A stretch of 57,363 nt of DNA. It comes from a virus. Shown one piece after another: positions 42,740-50,344 of this stretch (positions within the stretch are counted from its first letter, which is position 1; each line of letters begins with the position of its first letter). A model generated the notes under the pieces. The model did not search any database, was not told where the DNA came from, and worked only from the letters and a program-made list of their open reading frames with translations. The position numbers were made by a program, and so were the translations under genes. The stretch is from the IMG/VR virus record IMGVR_UViG_3300049217_000061, positions 1 through 57,363 of that record. One strand, 5' to 3'.

Positions 42740-42772
42740 ACCTCCTCCGGTTTCAATTTCAGCTTCCTCACT

Positions 42773-42803
42773 AAAAAATGGGAACTATATACTTGACTCC
42801 CAT
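42773..42803 (-). terminator. Terminator-like inverted repeat, leftward
   Basis: ATGGGA and TCCCAT (42778-42803) flank a 14-nt centre; on the minus strand six T follow (42773-42778). It sits between the 42-aa gene and the ERCC4-like gene. The stem is short, but the sequence belongs to a family of three related palindromes (see 53406 and 54581), so it may instead be an operator. Confidence 0.5.
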
Positions 42804-42856
42804 GTTCCATAAGCATGAGGAATATAGACTGAGAGCCGAGTCCGTTGGAGATCATT

Positions 42857-42985
42857 TCAATTGTTTTTGGCTGTATCACGCTTGGCCTTTCTCACTCTTT
42901 TCTTCGCAGCTTTCGACTTCGGTCTCGGCTTGTATGCAAGCACCACATCGGTTATCCGATCTAGTTCAACGGGAATTTTCTTCAT
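42857..42985 (-). CDS. 42-aa basic peptide
   Basis: MKKIPVELDRITDVVLAYKP is followed by a Lys/Arg-dense tail (RPKSKAAKKRVRKAKRDTAK). The start at 42985 is chosen because the longer reading is out of character. Histone-tail-like; nucleic-acid binding is inferred. Confidence 0.6.
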   Translation of the reverse strand: MKKIPVELDRITDVVLAYKPRPKSKAAKKRVRKAKRDTAKNN

Positions 42986-43014
42986 ACTCGACTGTGATCC
43001 TGTCCGCCATCTCG

Positions 43015-43224
43015 CTAGTCCGGCCACTTCTTCTCGACCTGGCTCCGCTTCATCGCCAGCGCGTCCTCGAACGCGTCCTGCAACTTGGCATCCGGCGCGT
43101 GCTCCCAGTTCTCCATGATCCACCACAGGATCGTTCGTTGCGCCGACCTATCCTGCTCCACTAAGGTGAACGTCCGCTGCCCGCGCCTTGCCGCCTTCTC
43201 GAAACACGTTTTATCCTGCGCCAT
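43015..43224 (-). CDS. Hypothetical 69-aa protein
   Basis: Starts at 43224 after AAAAGGAGAAGCAG. Helical and charged (MAQDKTCFEKAARRGQRTFT, then ILWWIMENWEHAPDAKLQ). No family recognised. It follows the Sak4-like gene and probably shares its transcript. Confidence 0.6.
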   Translation of the reverse strand: MAQDKTCFEKAARRGQRTFTLVEQDRSAQRTILWWIMENWEHAPDAKLQDAFEDALAMKRSQVEKKWPD

Positions 43225-43260
43225 CTGCTTCTCCTTTTCGGTTCTCACTCAGTTACCTCC

Positions 43261-44190
43261 TTACTCCTCACTCGCTACCTCCGCTATCTCCGGCATGTAC
43301 TCATGCAGCGCCCAGGTGATCGCGTCGAAGTTGTTCTCGATCACCAACCCGTTCGCCCAGGGGTTGTGCCTACTGTCTTTCACCCTTATCTGGAACTGGC
43401 TGCCCCCGCCCTCCAGGTCCACTCGCTCGCACCTGCCCACCATCTGCACGATGAACGGCATGTCCCCGAACCCGCGATGGATGCGGTTTCCAGTCTTGAC
43501 CGACTTAACCTCTCCCCTATCGTCCATCACCGCGTTCCCGTCCGCCGTCAGTGCGTCCCGGTACTCGTCCTTCACTGTGTGCAGCCAGAACACGTTCTTG
43601 CTCCCGTACCCGGCCCGGATCATGGCCGCCATTGGGCCGTTGATCTTCCCCCTGGAGCGCGGCAGGATACGCTCGGTCCTCCCGAACTCGGCTAGGGTCA
43701 GTAACTCGAACGCCTGCCCACCGGTGTCAACGATGACGGTTCCGCCCGCCTTAGTCTGGGCGAGCGAGTCGTAGTACTGGTCCCGGAACACCTGGTACAC
43801 CCGGATCGCCTCGTTCATCACGTCGTCGCCCTTCCCGCTCCTGGCGATCGCGTCCGGTTGCGGGTACTCGGCGATGTAGATGGTCTTGCTCGCCAACTTG
43901 CCGTTGCGGAACTTCTCCACGACCCCCTCGGTCCCGAAGTCGAAGGAGTGCAGGTAGATGGGGGCCGGCGCGGTCAGGGCCGTGTGCAGCTTGCCCGACT
44001 TGCGCTCGCCCTCCAGGCTCACGATCGCCCGTTGCTGCACGACAGACGGCGCTTCCCGCCACCCCATTGTCGCCTTATCCGGGGCGGCGTACTTCCTCCC
44101 CGACTGCACGCCTGCCCCATTACCCGGTTGTGGGAAGTCCGACTTCACCTGCTCGCTCGGGGAACGCTCCACATACTGTTTGATCGCCAT
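43261..44190 (-). CDS. Sak4-like RecA-fold ATPase
   Basis: 309 aa. A phosphate-loop position is held by LEGERKSGKLHTALT (about 59-73), with GERKSGK instead of the usual GxxGxGKT. SFDFGTEGVVEKF follows (about 82-94) and GGTVIVDTGGQAFELL is the Walker B strand (Asp155). This order fits phage Sak4/AAA_24 recombination ATPases, which promote single-strand annealing with SSB. The altered P-loop (Leu after Lys, Arg-Lys in the loop) may reduce ATP hydrolysis. Neighbouring exonuclease and helicase genes support a recombination role. Confidence 0.75.
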   Translation of the reverse strand: MAIKQYVERSPSEQVKSDFPQPGNGAGVQSGRKYAAPDKATMGWREAPSVVQQRAIVSLEGERKSGKLHTALTAPAPIYLHSFDFGTEGVVEKFRNGKLASKTIYIAEYPQPDAIARSGKGDDVMNEAIRVYQVFRDQYYDSLAQTKAGGTVIVDTGGQAFELLTLAEFGRTERILPRSRGKINGPMAAMIRAGYGSKNVFWLHTVKDEYRDALTADGNAVMDDRGEVKSVKTGNRIHRGFGDMPFIVQMVGRCERVDLEGGGSQFQIRVKDSRHNPWANGLVIENNFDAITWALHEYMPEIAEVASEE

Positions 44191-44526
44191 TTACAGTATT
44201 CCTCTCTCCACCAGCCTATCCTTGATATCCCGCAGCCAGAACAACTGCCTCCCAGTTACCGTGTAGTGCGTGACGATAGCATTCGAGCGCTCGGTCTCCT
44301 CAGCTACCATCTTGGCCGCCTTACTCCCGCAGTGCAATTCGACCATCTCCCGCCCGACCGGCGTAATCATCGCCAGCAACTTCCTCGCCTCCTGCCCGTC
44401 CGCCGGCGCGCTCCCGCTCCCGGTCTGCTGCCCTAACCCCTCGCCGGCGGACTCTGCACGCTCGGTCACGGGGATCATCGACGCCGCCCGTTTAGGCCGG
44501 TAGAACTCGTCCGCGTACTTACTCAC
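44191..44526 (-). CDS. Hypothetical recombination-operon protein
   Basis: 111 aa from the GTG at 44526, which overlaps the exonuclease stop (GTGA) and follows CCGGAGGTGGCT. It ends in HYTVTGRQLFWLRDIKDRLV, a helical segment typical of small phage proteins encoded beside exonucleases and annealing proteins. Its Ser/Gly-rich centre is disordered. Function unknown. Confidence 0.65.
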   Translation of the reverse strand: MSKYADEFYRPKRAASMIPVTERAESAGEGLGQQTGSGSAPADGQEARKLLAMITPVGREMVELHCGSKAAKMVAEETERSNAIVTHYTVTGRQLFWLRDIKDRLVERGIL

Positions 44527-45110
44527 AGCCACCTCCGGTTCAACGCGTGCCTGACTACCATCTCCCAGTTCTCGTCGATCTCCTGCTGGTCGAACTTCAA
44601 CTCCAGGTGTCGCGCCCTCGGCTTCGGCGGCGCGTAGTCCCCGTTCACGAAGAACACGTACAACTCTGCCGTATCGCACGCCGCCATCGTCTGCATCATT
44701 TTCAGGTAACTCTTCATCTGGCACAGCCACGGCCAGAAGTACCGCTCCATGTGCTCCAGTTTGCGGGCCGACTTCCACGTGAACTTGGTGTCGAGTACCC
44801 GCCATAACTTGTAGTCGATCAGGTCCGGACTCCCGATGATCCCGTCCAGGTACAGCTCCGGCGGCCGCGCGACATCCAGCGATAATATCGACTGCCCGAA
44901 CGCCCGGCTGAACGCGTGCTCCCACAGGAACCCCCCGCTCATGTACGCGGCCCGCTCCTTCTCGTCTATCGGCTCCCGCTTCAGCCACTGCGCCTCGATG
45001 TCCGAGTAGATCGTGGAGAGGTGCAGGCCGGGCGACCGCTGCTGGCCCTGCTGCTCGCTCTCGGACCGGATGGCGGCGAGCGGGTCGAAAGGTAACTCGG
45101 TAACTAGCAT
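44523..45110 (-). CDS. PD-(D/E)XK exonuclease
   Basis: 195 aa. It has GFLWEHAFSRAFG (Glu64), LYLDGIIGSPDLID (Asp96 in the G-SPD motif) and VLDTKFTWKSARKLE (D-x-K, Asp107 and Lys109), then a Trp-rich helix. This is the order of Cas4/lambda-exonuclease-type folds, without cysteine ligands. It probably resects DNA ends for the Sak4-like ATPase. Two GGTAACT motifs lie in its first 12 codons. Confidence 0.8.
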   Translation of the reverse strand: MLVTELPFDPLAAIRSESEQQGQQRSPGLHLSTIYSDIEAQWLKREPIDEKERAAYMSGGFLWEHAFSRAFGQSILSLDVARPPELYLDGIIGSPDLIDYKLWRVLDTKFTWKSARKLEHMERYFWPWLCQMKSYLKMMQTMAACDTAELYVFFVNGDYAPPKPRARHLELKFDQQEIDENWEMVVRHALNRRWL

Positions 45111-45179
45111 CGGAACGGCCCTGACATGGCGAGATAAAAAGTGAGAGAGTGGCCTGTAGTAGCTCCACCCTCTCGGTGA

Positions 45180-45545
45180 TTACTTCTTGGTGGTAGCGCC
45201 GGACTGCGCCTTCACTTCAGCGACCGCCCCCTTGAACGCCCCCATGATGGCCGCGCCTTCACTATGCGCCACCGCGATCGCCTGCTCGAACAACCCCTTG
45301 GCGGTCGGGCTAAGGGTTGCGTACGCCTGCTTGAACTCCGCCTCAAAGGTGGCGAGGTTAGTGGCGAACTGGCCGAACCCGGTGGCTGGAAGTCCCGACT
45401 GTAGGGCGACGGGTGCTGCCGCCGCCGCCGCTGCCTCCAGCGGCATCGTCCAGTTACCGACTACTGGTTGTGCCGGTGGTGCCGGCTCTGCCTGCGTCCC
45501 ACTGCCTGCTGCGGGTGCTGTTTCTGGCTGTGTTCCGTCTGTCAT
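45180..45545 (-). CDS. Ala/Pro-rich helical protein
   Basis: 121 aa. Residues 1-50 are Pro/Ala/Gln low complexity with an eight-Ala run; residues 55-115 form helices (TNLATFEAEFKQAYATLSPT; LFEQAIAVAHSEGAAIMGAF). Starts after AAGGAGATCGGGAA. No family recognised. Confidence 0.65.
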   Translation of the reverse strand: MTDGTQPETAPAAGSGTQAEPAPPAQPVVGNWTMPLEAAAAAAAPVALQSGLPATGFGQFATNLATFEAEFKQAYATLSPTAKGLFEQAIAVAHSEGAAIMGAFKGAVAEVKAQSGATTKK

Positions 45546-45581
45546 TTCCCGATCTCCTTCTTCCTTAATTCCTGTCTCAGT

Positions 45582-46601
45582 TTACGCGAGCGCCACCGTG
45601 GAGGTTGCGGCGTCGTACACCACCCCCTCCTGCCCGGCGATCCACCCTTCGTCGTACATGATCGCGCACACCTGCTGGCGCACCTTGGGTGGGCACGCCT
45701 TCAGCGCCTCGGCTCGGAACCCCTGCTTCGGCACCTCGGCGAACTCAACCAGGCCATCGTTAGCCGCGAGGATTTCCTGCAACGCTTCCGCTGCCTTGGC
45801 CTCCATCGCCGCCTGCCCCCACTCACTGGACGCGGGTACCGGCTTGGCGGGAGTTGCGCCCGGCTTCCCTTGCACCGCCGCCCCATTCGCCTTCCCGCTG
45901 ACCGCCGCCCTCGACGCGGGGGCCGCCACCGTAGGCCGGGCCGCCGGTTTGGGGGCCGCCTGCCTGCTCGCTGGAGCTGCCGGCTTCACTGCCACTGCCA
46001 CTGCCACTGCCGCTTTCTCCGCCCTCTCCCGCACGACACTCTCCGTCTCGCCGGGGAGCGCGATGATGTTGGTGCACAGCAGGATCGACTTCGGCTGGTC
46101 GCCATCCCCCTCCTGCGCGCTCAACCCCTTCCGCTCCTTCTGCGGCTGCCGCTTCACGTGCATCTTCAGCCCGACCATTCCCTTGCAGTTCCCGCTCGCC
46201 ATCCCCGACTGCTCACTCAGCCACGCGTGCTGCTCGGGGGTCGCGCTCTCGAACCAGCTCATAATGAACATGGCCGCGTTGGTGTTCGAGTTGATCGCGG
46301 ACTTGTCCCCCACCGGCACGGCATACGCCCCGTTGTCGTCGGCGCTGGGGACGAAGTACTTGAGGTCCCCGCCCGAGAACGCCTGCTGGTACGGCTCCTG
46401 CCCCTCGTCCAGCCCAGCCAGCGGCCACAGTTCCATGATCAGAGCGAGTTTCAAGTTCTGCGCCGCTCCTTGTTTAGCGAAGTTGAACTTCCCCCAGGCG
46501 ATGTCCGATATCTCAACATCAATATCGTCCCACAACCCGCCTTCCACGAATGTTGACGGCAACATAGATGCCGCGTGCTGCTGCTTCCCTGGTTCTGTCA
46601 C
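45582..46601 (-). CDS. Hypothetical protein, possible single-strand DNA-binding partner
   Basis: 339 aa. A beta-rich N-terminal domain (about 20-160) resembles an OB-like or DUF-type phage core (EISDIAWGKFNFAKQGAAQN...LALIMELWPL). A long Ala/Pro/Lys linker (195-255) leads to a helical end (EWGQAAMEAKAAEALQEILA, then CPPKVRQQVCAIMYDEGWIA). Domain plus flexible linker plus tail and the recombination setting suggest an SSB-like role; this is inference. Confidence 0.5.
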   Translation of the reverse strand: MTEPGKQQHAASMLPSTFVEGGLWDDIDVEISDIAWGKFNFAKQGAAQNLKLALIMELWPLAGLDEGQEPYQQAFSGGDLKYFVPSADDNGAYAVPVGDKSAINSNTNAAMFIMSWFESATPEQHAWLSEQSGMASGNCKGMVGLKMHVKRQPQKERKGLSAQEGDGDQPKSILLCTNIIALPGETESVVRERAEKAAVAVAVAVKPAAPASRQAAPKPAARPTVAAPASRAAVSGKANGAAVQGKPGATPAKPVPASSEWGQAAMEAKAAEALQEILAANDGLVEFAEVPKQGFRAEALKACPPKVRQQVCAIMYDEGWIAGQEGVVYDAATSTVALA

Positions 46602-46636
46602 GGTGATGATCTCCTTATGCGCTGGTAGCGCGGAAA

Positions 46637-46810
46637 TTAAGTTGCGAGTTGCGAATCTGCCTGCTCGACCGCCTGCTGGAGCAACCGTTGCGCTGTCTTA
46701 GTCACGGAGCGGTCCTCCTTGGCCGCAATCTCCCGGACTCGTTTCACCAGCGCGGGTGGAACTCGTAATCGCCAGATGGTTGTCACAGTCTGTGTCTTTT
46801 TTGTAGGCAT
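46637..46810 (-). CDS. Ribbon-helix-helix DNA-binding protein
   Basis: 57 aa from the ATG at 46810. TTIWRLRVPPALVKRVREIA gives the antiparallel strand and first helix, KEDRSVTKTAQRLLQQAVEQ the turn and second helix; this is an Arc/CopG-type ribbon-helix-helix. A candidate promoter lies so close upstream that the mRNA could be leaderless. It also forms the C-terminus of a longer in-frame reading from 47080. Likely a transcriptional repressor. Confidence 0.75.
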   Translation of the reverse strand: MPTKKTQTVTTIWRLRVPPALVKRVREIAAKEDRSVTKTAQRLLQQAVEQADSQLAT

Positions 46811-47080
46811 AACGTGGGCAAGGGTAAATGCAGCCCGCGTCCTTGTCAAGCACGATCTGCTGTGGACTGCTGTTGATAACTTGGGTGCGGGGGTGCGGGG
46901 GTGCGGGTGCGCCGGGTGCGCCGGGTGCGCCGGGTGCGCCGGGTGCGCCGGGTGCGCCGGGGCGTGGTACATCACCCAGATCACGCGACTCACCCATAAG
47001 AGCGCGATCAGTAAGAGGATCGTCAACTCCTGCAAGGTGGGCAACGGAATTACGAGATACCGTCTCTCAGGCCAGTTCAC
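46637..47080 (-). CDS. Longer form: membrane segment, His-Pro-Ala repeat and ribbon-helix-helix
   Basis: 147 aa from the GTG at 47080 (GAAGGTGACGGC upstream), overlapping the helicase end. Residues about 13-34 are a membrane span (LQELTILLLIALLWVSRVIW), then repeated PAH encoded by a 10-bp tandem repeat, then the ribbon-helix-helix domain in the same frame. The unit is 10 bp, so the phase depends on copy number. The result could be a membrane-tethered regulator, or an accidental fusion of two genes. Confidence 0.45.
   Translation of the reverse strand: MNWPERRYLVIPLPTLQELTILLLIALLWVSRVIWVMYHAPAHPAHPAHPAHPAHPAHPHPRTPAPKLSTAVHSRSCLTRTRAAFTLAHVMPTKKTQTVTTIWRLRVPPALVKRVREIAAKEDRSVTKTAQRLLQQAVEQADSQLAT
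46821..46849 (-). promoter_or_regulatory. Sigma70-type promoter for the ribbon-helix-helix gene
   Basis: On the minus strand a perfect -35 TTGACA (46849-46844) is followed after exactly 17 bp by TACCCT (46826-46821). Transcription would begin near 46814, only a few bases before the ATG at 46810. Confidence 0.5.
46883..46962. repeat. 10-bp tandem repeat (GGGTGCGCCG)
   Basis: About six perfect copies of GGGTGCGCCG preceded by degenerate GGGTGCGG units. The unit is not a multiple of three, so gain or loss of one copy would switch the reading frame of the overlapping membrane/ribbon-helix-helix frame. Confidence 0.85.
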
Positions 47081-47090
47081 GCCGTCACCT

Positions 47091-48704
47091 TCATCCCCGC
47101 ATCCCCGGCGGCACCATCGCCACACTTTTATACGCGTCCAGCCACCACTGCGGGAGATAATCCCTCGCCACCCTCACAAACCAGCTTACCTGGTCGTCTA
47201 CGATAAACGTCTCCCCCCAGTCGTCCTCGCTCCTCACGATCCTCCCCGACATCTGCACCAGATCCTGCGCGGTCACGTAGTTCCGGTACTCCTTATCGAC
47301 CTCCATCCTCGCGCGCTGCACGGCGCTCCTTAAATCAGGAAACGGTAACTTTGCTATCACCTGGTATCTCGCCTCGTCGTCCGGGAAGTCGTACCCGGTA
47401 TCCAGGCTCGGGCTAATCAGAACTGCCCCACTCTCCGGCGGCAGCTCCTTGAACTCCCTCACCCGCTCGGCCCTATTCCACTTGTCGTGCGCCAGCAACC
47501 TCCCTGTCCCCCGGTGCCTGCTATTCTCCATCAGCCACTTCGCCCGGTGGTAGCTCACCGTGTGCACGATCCCCTTCACCTTCGGCCGCCCAGTTATAAT
47601 CAGGTCGATCTTGTTCCCCCAGATCGCCTTCTCCTCGTCGGTCATCGTGTAGCGCATCTGCACGCACCTGACATGCGTTACCGGCCGCCGACTCACCGGG
47701 AAGGCGCTACTGTACTCGACGAACTCCCTACTCCCCGCGTCCGTCGATACGCCTAACAGATCCAGCGTTTTCGGCCTCACGGTCGCGCTCACCAGCACCA
47801 CCTTCTTCGCGCCCCGGAACAACTCCTGCTCGCTATATCTCTGCGGCCACAGGGGCGAGAACTTCACCTTGGTCTCATCCTCGTCGCTCTCCATCACCCA
47901 CTCGTGCTCCGCCTGAATCCCGGCGATCCTTATCAACTTATAGCTAATCGACTTGTGCCGGGCCGCGTCCTTAAACTCCCCGGCGCTCAACCTGGCCCCA
48001 TCCTTCATGGCCGCGTCGTACTGCTCGACCACCCTCAGCACGTGCACGCTCCAGTGCTTGGCCCAGTCCACCCACTGCCTGAACTCGTATCCGCGATAGG
48101 GCCACTCGATCGCCACTCGCTCGCATTCCTTCTGCGCGACCTCCACCTCCAGGTAACTCGCCAGCTCCTCGGGCGCGCCGTGGGCCTCGTCCATCACCAT
48201 CAGGTCGAACGGGCGGTCCACCTCCAGGCTCCCGGCGCGGCTCCTGGCCTTCTGCTGGTCGTGTAGCCAACACTGGTAGTTCGTTACCACGATCTCCGCC
48301 CGCTGCGCCTCCCTATAGCGGTCGTAATATTCGCACCCGCCGCTCTTGTACTTGCACCGGAACCCGTAATTACAGGGGGCCTCGCTCACCGGCGTGTTGG
48401 GTGGGATGTCCAGCTTGACCGCGATGGGGCAGAGGAAGTTGTTCTTTCCGCGTAAGTCGCAGGCGATCTCGCTAAAGTCCCGACTGTACTGGTCCTGTAA
48501 CCCTTTTGTACTTGTGAGCACAAGGGTCCGCCACCCTAGCATCTTGCTCGCCGCCATGATGACCAGCGACTTCCCAAACCCGGTGGGCGCGCACAGCACG
48601 TTGAACCGCGCCGGCGACTGATACATTTGCTCGATGGCGTCGAGCTGCCCTTCCCGCCACAGGGAGTAGCGCGCGGGCAGTCCGTAATGGGCGGGAGTCA
48701 GCAT
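47091..48704 (-). CDS. XPD/DinG-like superfamily 2 helicase with cysteine cluster
   Basis: 537 aa from the ATG at 48704, coupled to the upstream stop (ATGCTGA). Walker A APTGFGKS (about 39-46), DEAH (172-175), motif III VSATVRP and motif VI QMSGRIVRSEDDWG are all present. Between motifs I and II lie cysteines at about 82, 92, 111, 117 and 124 (CPIAV...CNYGFRCKYKSGGC), the place of the 4Fe-4S domain of XPD/DinG helicases. It likely unwinds 5'-3' at forks or R-loops, and is the only replicative-type helicase seen here. Confidence 0.88.
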   Translation of the reverse strand: MLTPAHYGLPARYSLWREGQLDAIEQMYQSPARFNVLCAPTGFGKSLVIMAASKMLGWRTLVLTSTKGLQDQYSRDFSEIACDLRGKNNFLCPIAVKLDIPPNTPVSEAPCNYGFRCKYKSGGCEYYDRYREAQRAEIVVTNYQCWLHDQQKARSRAGSLEVDRPFDLMVMDEAHGAPEELASYLEVEVAQKECERVAIEWPYRGYEFRQWVDWAKHWSVHVLRVVEQYDAAMKDGARLSAGEFKDAARHKSISYKLIRIAGIQAEHEWVMESDEDETKVKFSPLWPQRYSEQELFRGAKKVVLVSATVRPKTLDLLGVSTDAGSREFVEYSSAFPVSRRPVTHVRCVQMRYTMTDEEKAIWGNKIDLIITGRPKVKGIVHTVSYHRAKWLMENSRHRGTGRLLAHDKWNRAERVREFKELPPESGAVLISPSLDTGYDFPDDEARYQVIAKLPFPDLRSAVQRARMEVDKEYRNYVTAQDLVQMSGRIVRSEDDWGETFIVDDQVSWFVRVARDYLPQWWLDAYKSVAMVPPGMRG

Positions 48705-48880
48705 GGCCGATTTATGTGGCAGGAACAAATGCAAAACACTGTGTCGTCGGTATTATCAGTGTTTGCTATTTTTGAGATACCGCTACAGTGGTTGTGCTCG
48801 TTTTCGGAACAGTTACGAGAAACGCCAGTTAGCACTGTTAGTTGTTCCCCTTCTGGGAATACGTGCCATTTTACAGCCAT
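48698..48880 (-). CDS. Cysteine-rich 60-aa protein
   Basis: Starts at 48880 (AAGGAGAAGTG) with MAVKWHVFPEGEQLTVLTGV, then CSENEHNHCSG and CICSCH near the end, a probable metal site. Its EGEQLT segment resembles the start of the methyltransferase at 48946-49800, and its start region is a 28-bp duplicate of sequence 66 bp upstream. Overlaps the helicase start by 7 nt. Confidence 0.65.
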   Translation of the reverse strand: MAVKWHVFPEGEQLTVLTGVSRNCSENEHNHCSGISKIANTDNTDDTVFCICSCHINRPC

Positions 48881-48896
48881 CACTTCTCCTTGTCGT
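48869..48896 (-). repeat. 28-bp direct repeat, copy A (ribosome site and start)
   Basis: Identical to 48935-48962. It spans a ribosome-binding site (AAGGAG), GTGATG and the codons for MAVK of the Cys-rich protein. Confidence 0.9.
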
Positions 48897-48916
48897 ACAT
48901 GGATCAGCGAAATGAA

Positions 48917-48946
48917 TCAATCATCCCATCCTTCTTTTACAGCCAT
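48917..48946 (-). CDS. Nine-codon mini-gene MAVKEGWDD
   Basis: ATG at 48946 overlaps the methyltransferase stop (TGATG) and carries the same AAGGAGAAGTG site as the next gene, then stops after nine codons. It is either a leftover of a duplication or a leader peptide that tunes translation of the Cys-rich protein and helicase. Confidence 0.35.
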   Translation of the reverse strand: MAVKEGWDD

Positions 48947-48962
48947 CACTTCTCCTTGTCGT
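48935..48962 (-). repeat. 28-bp direct repeat, copy B
   Basis: Identical to copy A, 66 bp away. A third, diverged copy (AGCCATCACTTCTCCTT) is at 49796-49812. Copy B spans the end of the methyltransferase gene and the start of a nine-codon frame. Confidence 0.9.
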
Positions 48963-49800
48963 CCCTTGGCTTTTCTGGCACCACGAGCTTTAGCTCATTG
49001 CGTGCGCGAGTGCAATACTCTGGCAGCAGTTCGATGCCTATGCTATGCCGATTCAGGCGTTTTGCCACGCGCAAAGTGGTGCAGGAACCAGCGAAGGGGT
49101 CCACTACCAAGTCACCGGGTTTGGAGAACAGTTTGATGAACCACTCCGGAAGTGCCTCTGGGAAGGCGGCGCTATGGTTCCGGTTGGCACACTCCGTAGC
49201 GAAGTGCAGGACGTTCGAGGGATAAGCCAAGTCCCGGCCAATCCAGTTCTCTATCTTCTTGCCGAACCCGCTTCCGACCTTCGACTCGTCCCGCGTCTTG
49301 TCCGTGCTGGAGAGGTTCTTCAGCCGCGATGTTTTCCAGTCGCCCATTGGCACCCGGACAGCATCCTGATACATGGCAAACTTCTTGCTCTTGGTGAAGT
49401 GAAGGCACCGCTCCCACGCATCACGAAAGCGATTCGGCCACTTGCCGGGGTAGCAGTTTTTCTTATGCCAGATGTACTCTTCCGTCCATATCCAGCCGCG
49501 CTTCCGCATCTCTAAAATCAATTCCATCACATAGGTGTGTCGCTCCCCTTCCACTACGCGCTCTTTGATGTTGAGCACGAAAGAGCCGGACGGTTTGAGC
49601 ACCCGGTAAATCTCATCAGCGATGGGGAGAAACCACTTCACGTATCCATCGGGCGTGACTCCGCCATAGGTGTGGATGCGTTGGTCTGCATAGGGTGGAG
49701 ACGTGACGACAAGATCGACGGAATCGGCAGCGAGGTTCTTTAGTTCCTTTACGCAGTCGCCCTGAATAACCTTCGTTAGTTGTTCCCCTTCTATAGCCAT
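48946..49800 (-). CDS. Site-specific DNA methyltransferase, TSPPY type
   Basis: 284 aa. VIQGDCVKELKNLAADSVDL, then TSPPYADQR (motif IV, about 33-41), VLKPSGSFVLNI, and near the end DLVVDPFAGSCTTLRVAKRL (motif I region) then SIGIELLPEY: the beta-class order, with TSPPY typical of N4-cytosine or N6-adenine enzymes. GC content is visibly lower than in its neighbours, suggesting recent transfer. The start carries the repeated AAGGAGAAGTG(ATG) cassette. Confidence 0.88.
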   Translation of the reverse strand: MAIEGEQLTKVIQGDCVKELKNLAADSVDLVVTSPPYADQRIHTYGGVTPDGYVKWFLPIADEIYRVLKPSGSFVLNIKERVVEGERHTYVMELILEMRKRGWIWTEEYIWHKKNCYPGKWPNRFRDAWERCLHFTKSKKFAMYQDAVRVPMGDWKTSRLKNLSSTDKTRDESKVGSGFGKKIENWIGRDLAYPSNVLHFATECANRNHSAAFPEALPEWFIKLFSKPGDLVVDPFAGSCTTLRVAKRLNRHSIGIELLPEYCTRARNELKLVVPEKPRDDKEK

Positions 49801-50342
49801 CACTTCTCCTTACTGAACTCCGTCATCTTAACCGCCTTCCCCCGCTGGTGCGCCGCCTTCCACAGGTGCCCAAACCTCCGCTGGAACTCCTCCATGTACT
49901 TCTCCCGCCACATCGGCTCGCTCACCTTGGCCGCCTGGTCCTTCAACTCGCTTAAGTGCTTGAGCGCCTCCGTGTCCATTCCCAGGTTCATCAACTCGCG
50001 CACCGTTTTCTCAACCTCGTCCAGACTCTGCTTAAACGTGACCACCATCAAGGCCATCCGGCTCACCTCGATCATGTTGTTCGCTACCGCGTACATCGAG
50101 TTCGGGATCTCCTCCATCCTCTCGCACTTCTTGACCGCCTCCCACACGGCCCAGCGCATCATGTCGCCTTCCGTGCTCCACGGCCACTTGCGCGACTGGA
50201 TAATTTTACTGATCTCGTTACTCATGGAAGGCGTGCAGCGGAACTGCTTGCGGACGGAGTGCCCGTGGTGGTCGTTGGCTGGAATCACGTAATCGCGCGG
50301 GCTATACTGGGACTGCGGTAAGTCGGTAACTCGTTTCGCCAC
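49800..50342 (-). CDS. Hypothetical helical protein
   Basis: 180 aa. A basic N-terminus (AKRVTDLPQSQYSPRDYVIP, then HSVRKQFRCTPSMSNEISKI) is followed by helices to the end. Stop overlaps the methyltransferase start (TGATG). Conserved-looking RCTPSM...ISKIIQSRKWPW suggests a DNA- or partner-binding head; no family recognised. Confidence 0.65.
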   Translation of the reverse strand: MAKRVTDLPQSQYSPRDYVIPANDHHGHSVRKQFRCTPSMSNEISKIIQSRKWPWSTEGDMMRWAVWEAVKKCERMEEIPNSMYAVANNMIEVSRMALMVVTFKQSLDEVEKTVRELMNLGMDTEALKHLSELKDQAAKVSEPMWREKYMEEFQRRFGHLWKAAHQRGKAVKMTEFSKEK

Positions 50343-50344
50343 GT

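Noticed and set aside
42787-42816. 29-codon leftward frame through the palindrome at 42778, ending at the ERCC4-like start
   Set aside because: No ribosome site, and it would be translated through a terminator-like stem; coding evidence too thin.
45187-46701. 504-aa forward frame
   Set aside because: Antisense to two well-formed leftward genes (45180-45545, 45582-46601) with clear starts and operon spacing.
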